In this document: positions 63,318 to 64,000 of the stretch, piece by piece
Numbering within the stretch: the stretch's first letter is position 1
Layout of the letters: the number at the start of each line of letters is the position of its first letter
Origin: Tatumella morbirosei
GTDB taxonomy: Bacteria > Pseudomonadota > Gammaproteobacteria > Enterobacterales > Enterobacteriaceae
DNA: 64,000 nucleotides
Direction: 5' to 3'
Assembly: GCF_000757425.2 (NCBI RefSeq)
Contig: NZ_JPKR02000002.1
Span: forward strand, 186,001 to 250,000
Position numbers and translations under genes: made by a program
Notes under the pieces: model-generated
Databases searched by the model: none
What the model saw: only the letters and a program-made list of their open reading frames with translations
What the model was told of the DNA's origin: nothing

Positions 63318-64000
63318 ATGGATCATGCGATTTATACCGCCATGGGAGGGGCCAGCCAGACTCTGGAAATGCAGGCCATTACCACCGCGAACCTGGCAAA
63401 TATTTCGACACCCGGCTTCAGAGCTCAGCTCAGCGCGATGCGGGCTGTTCCCGTCAACGGGCCAACGCTAGCTACACGGACCTTAGTCGCAGCATCCACG
63501 CCCGGTGCCGATATGTCGGCCGGTAAACTGGATTACACCGAACGTCCGTTGGATGTCGCGGCCGAGCCTGAGGGTTGGCTGGCTATCCGGATGGCCGATG
63601 GCAGTGAAGCCTACACCCGTAACGGTAATATGCAGCTGGATTCGCAGGGAATGCTGACCATTGCCGGCCATCCGGTGGTTGGCGAGGACGGGCCGATTGC
63701 GCTACCTCAGAATGCACAGCTGACCATCGCTGCCGACGGTTCAATTACCGCACTGAACCCGGGAGATCAGCCTAATGCCACCGTACAGGTGGCAAGACTG
63801 AAACTGGTTCATGCCGGCCCCACTACTCTGCAACGCTCTGACGATGGTTTTTTTCGGCCAACCCCACAGGTGATTCGGCAGTCAGGCGCCGTATTACCGG
63901 CAGATTTGAATTTGCGGGTGATGCCCGGCGTGCTGGAGGGCAGTAACGTTAATCCGGCCGAAACCATGGTGGCAATGATCAATCAGGCCCGGCGCTTTGA
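63318..64000 (+). CDS. flgF: Flagellar basal-body rod protein FlgF (3' end beyond window)
   Basis: The ATG at 63318 opens a frame that stays open to the end of the window (about 227 codons; E. coli FlgF is 251). The start MDHAIYTAMGGASQTLEMQA and the TTANLANISTPGFRAQLSAM block are those of FlgF. GSNVNPAETMVAMINQARRF at the window edge is the C-terminal rod motif, so only some 20 residues are missing. Confidence 0.92.
   Translation, partial: MDHAIYTAMGGASQTLEMQAITTANLANISTPGFRAQLSAMRAVPVNGPTLATRTLVAASTPGADMSAGKLDYTERPLDVAAEPEGWLAIRMADGSEAYTRNGNMQLDSQGMLTIAGHPVVGEDGPIALPQNAQLTIAADGSITALNPGDQPNATVQVARLKLVHAGPTTLQRSDDGFFRPTPQVIRQSGAVLPADLNLRVMPGVLEGSNVNPAETMVAMINQARRF

Noticed and set aside
1-64000. 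tRNA genes, insertion sequences, CRISPR arrays, prophage genes
   Set aside because: None was recognised on reading both strands; no transposase, integrase or regularly spaced repeats were seen.

Overview
The window is from an enterobacterial (gamma-proteobacterial) chromosome. Its right third follows the E. coli K-12 gene order around 24 min: opgC<>opgGH, yceK, msyB, lpxL, trhO(yceA), solA, bssS, pyrC, yceB, rimJ, murJ, flgN/flgM/flgA and flgBCDEF. Many of these proteins match the E. coli lengths closely. The base composition is roughly balanced. Two three-subunit membrane sugar-acid dehydrogenase operons of the fructose / sorbitol / 2-ketogluconate dehydrogenase type suggest an oxidative, ketogluconate-forming member of the Erwiniaceae. 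Tatumella (formerly Pantoea citrea and relatives) fits best, but this genus call is inference.

Region 1 (1-8.7 kb) holds the end of a TetR regulator, an unrecognised 153-aa protein, an EmrE-like SMR pump, an amidase + M20 carbamoylase-type hydrolase pair, a TonB-receptor scrap and dehydrogenase operon 1 (cytochrome c, small subunit, FAD subunit; minus strand).

Region 2 (8.7-24.2 kb) is transport-heavy. It has a FUSC efflux protein, an exported serine esterase, an orphan MetQ/NlpA lipoprotein, YqfB, a HlyD + two ABC-2 permeases unit without an ATPase, an Fe-alcohol dehydrogenase facing a YeaE-like aldo/keto reductase, an ascorbate-family PTS (IIA-IIB-IIC) behind a consensus CRP site, and an AaeB-like FUSC pump.

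Region 3 (24.4-33.3 kb) has an allantoin-type locus (regulator hpxS, racemase hpxA, divergent NCS1 permease hpxC) with no allantoinase; a CxxS thioredoxin-fold protein occupies that side. A short palindrome, TTGTATACAA, recurs at this locus. Next come a 2OG-Fe(II) oxygenase, two MFS exporters, and a Tat-exported cupin next to an exported Rossmann-fold protein.

Region 4 (33.3-41.5 kb) has dehydrogenase operon 2 (small, FAD, cytochrome c) with a CRP consensus site just upstream, a taurine/sulfonate-type ABC importer and a SulP transporter.

Region 5 (41.6-64 kb) is the conserved core. The notable lesion is opgH, which carries a one-base deletion in a T run and is split into two frames; either osmoregulated periplasmic glucan synthesis is lost or this is a sequencing error. 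A Tat-exported AcpA-type phosphoesterase sits between trhO and solA. dinI is absent between pyrC and bssS, and yceH/mviM are absent between rimJ and murJ. The flagellar cluster shows a near-perfect sigma-28 promoter ahead of flgMN and runs off the window inside flgF.

No tRNA, rRNA, complete insertion sequence, prophage or CRISPR array was recognised.
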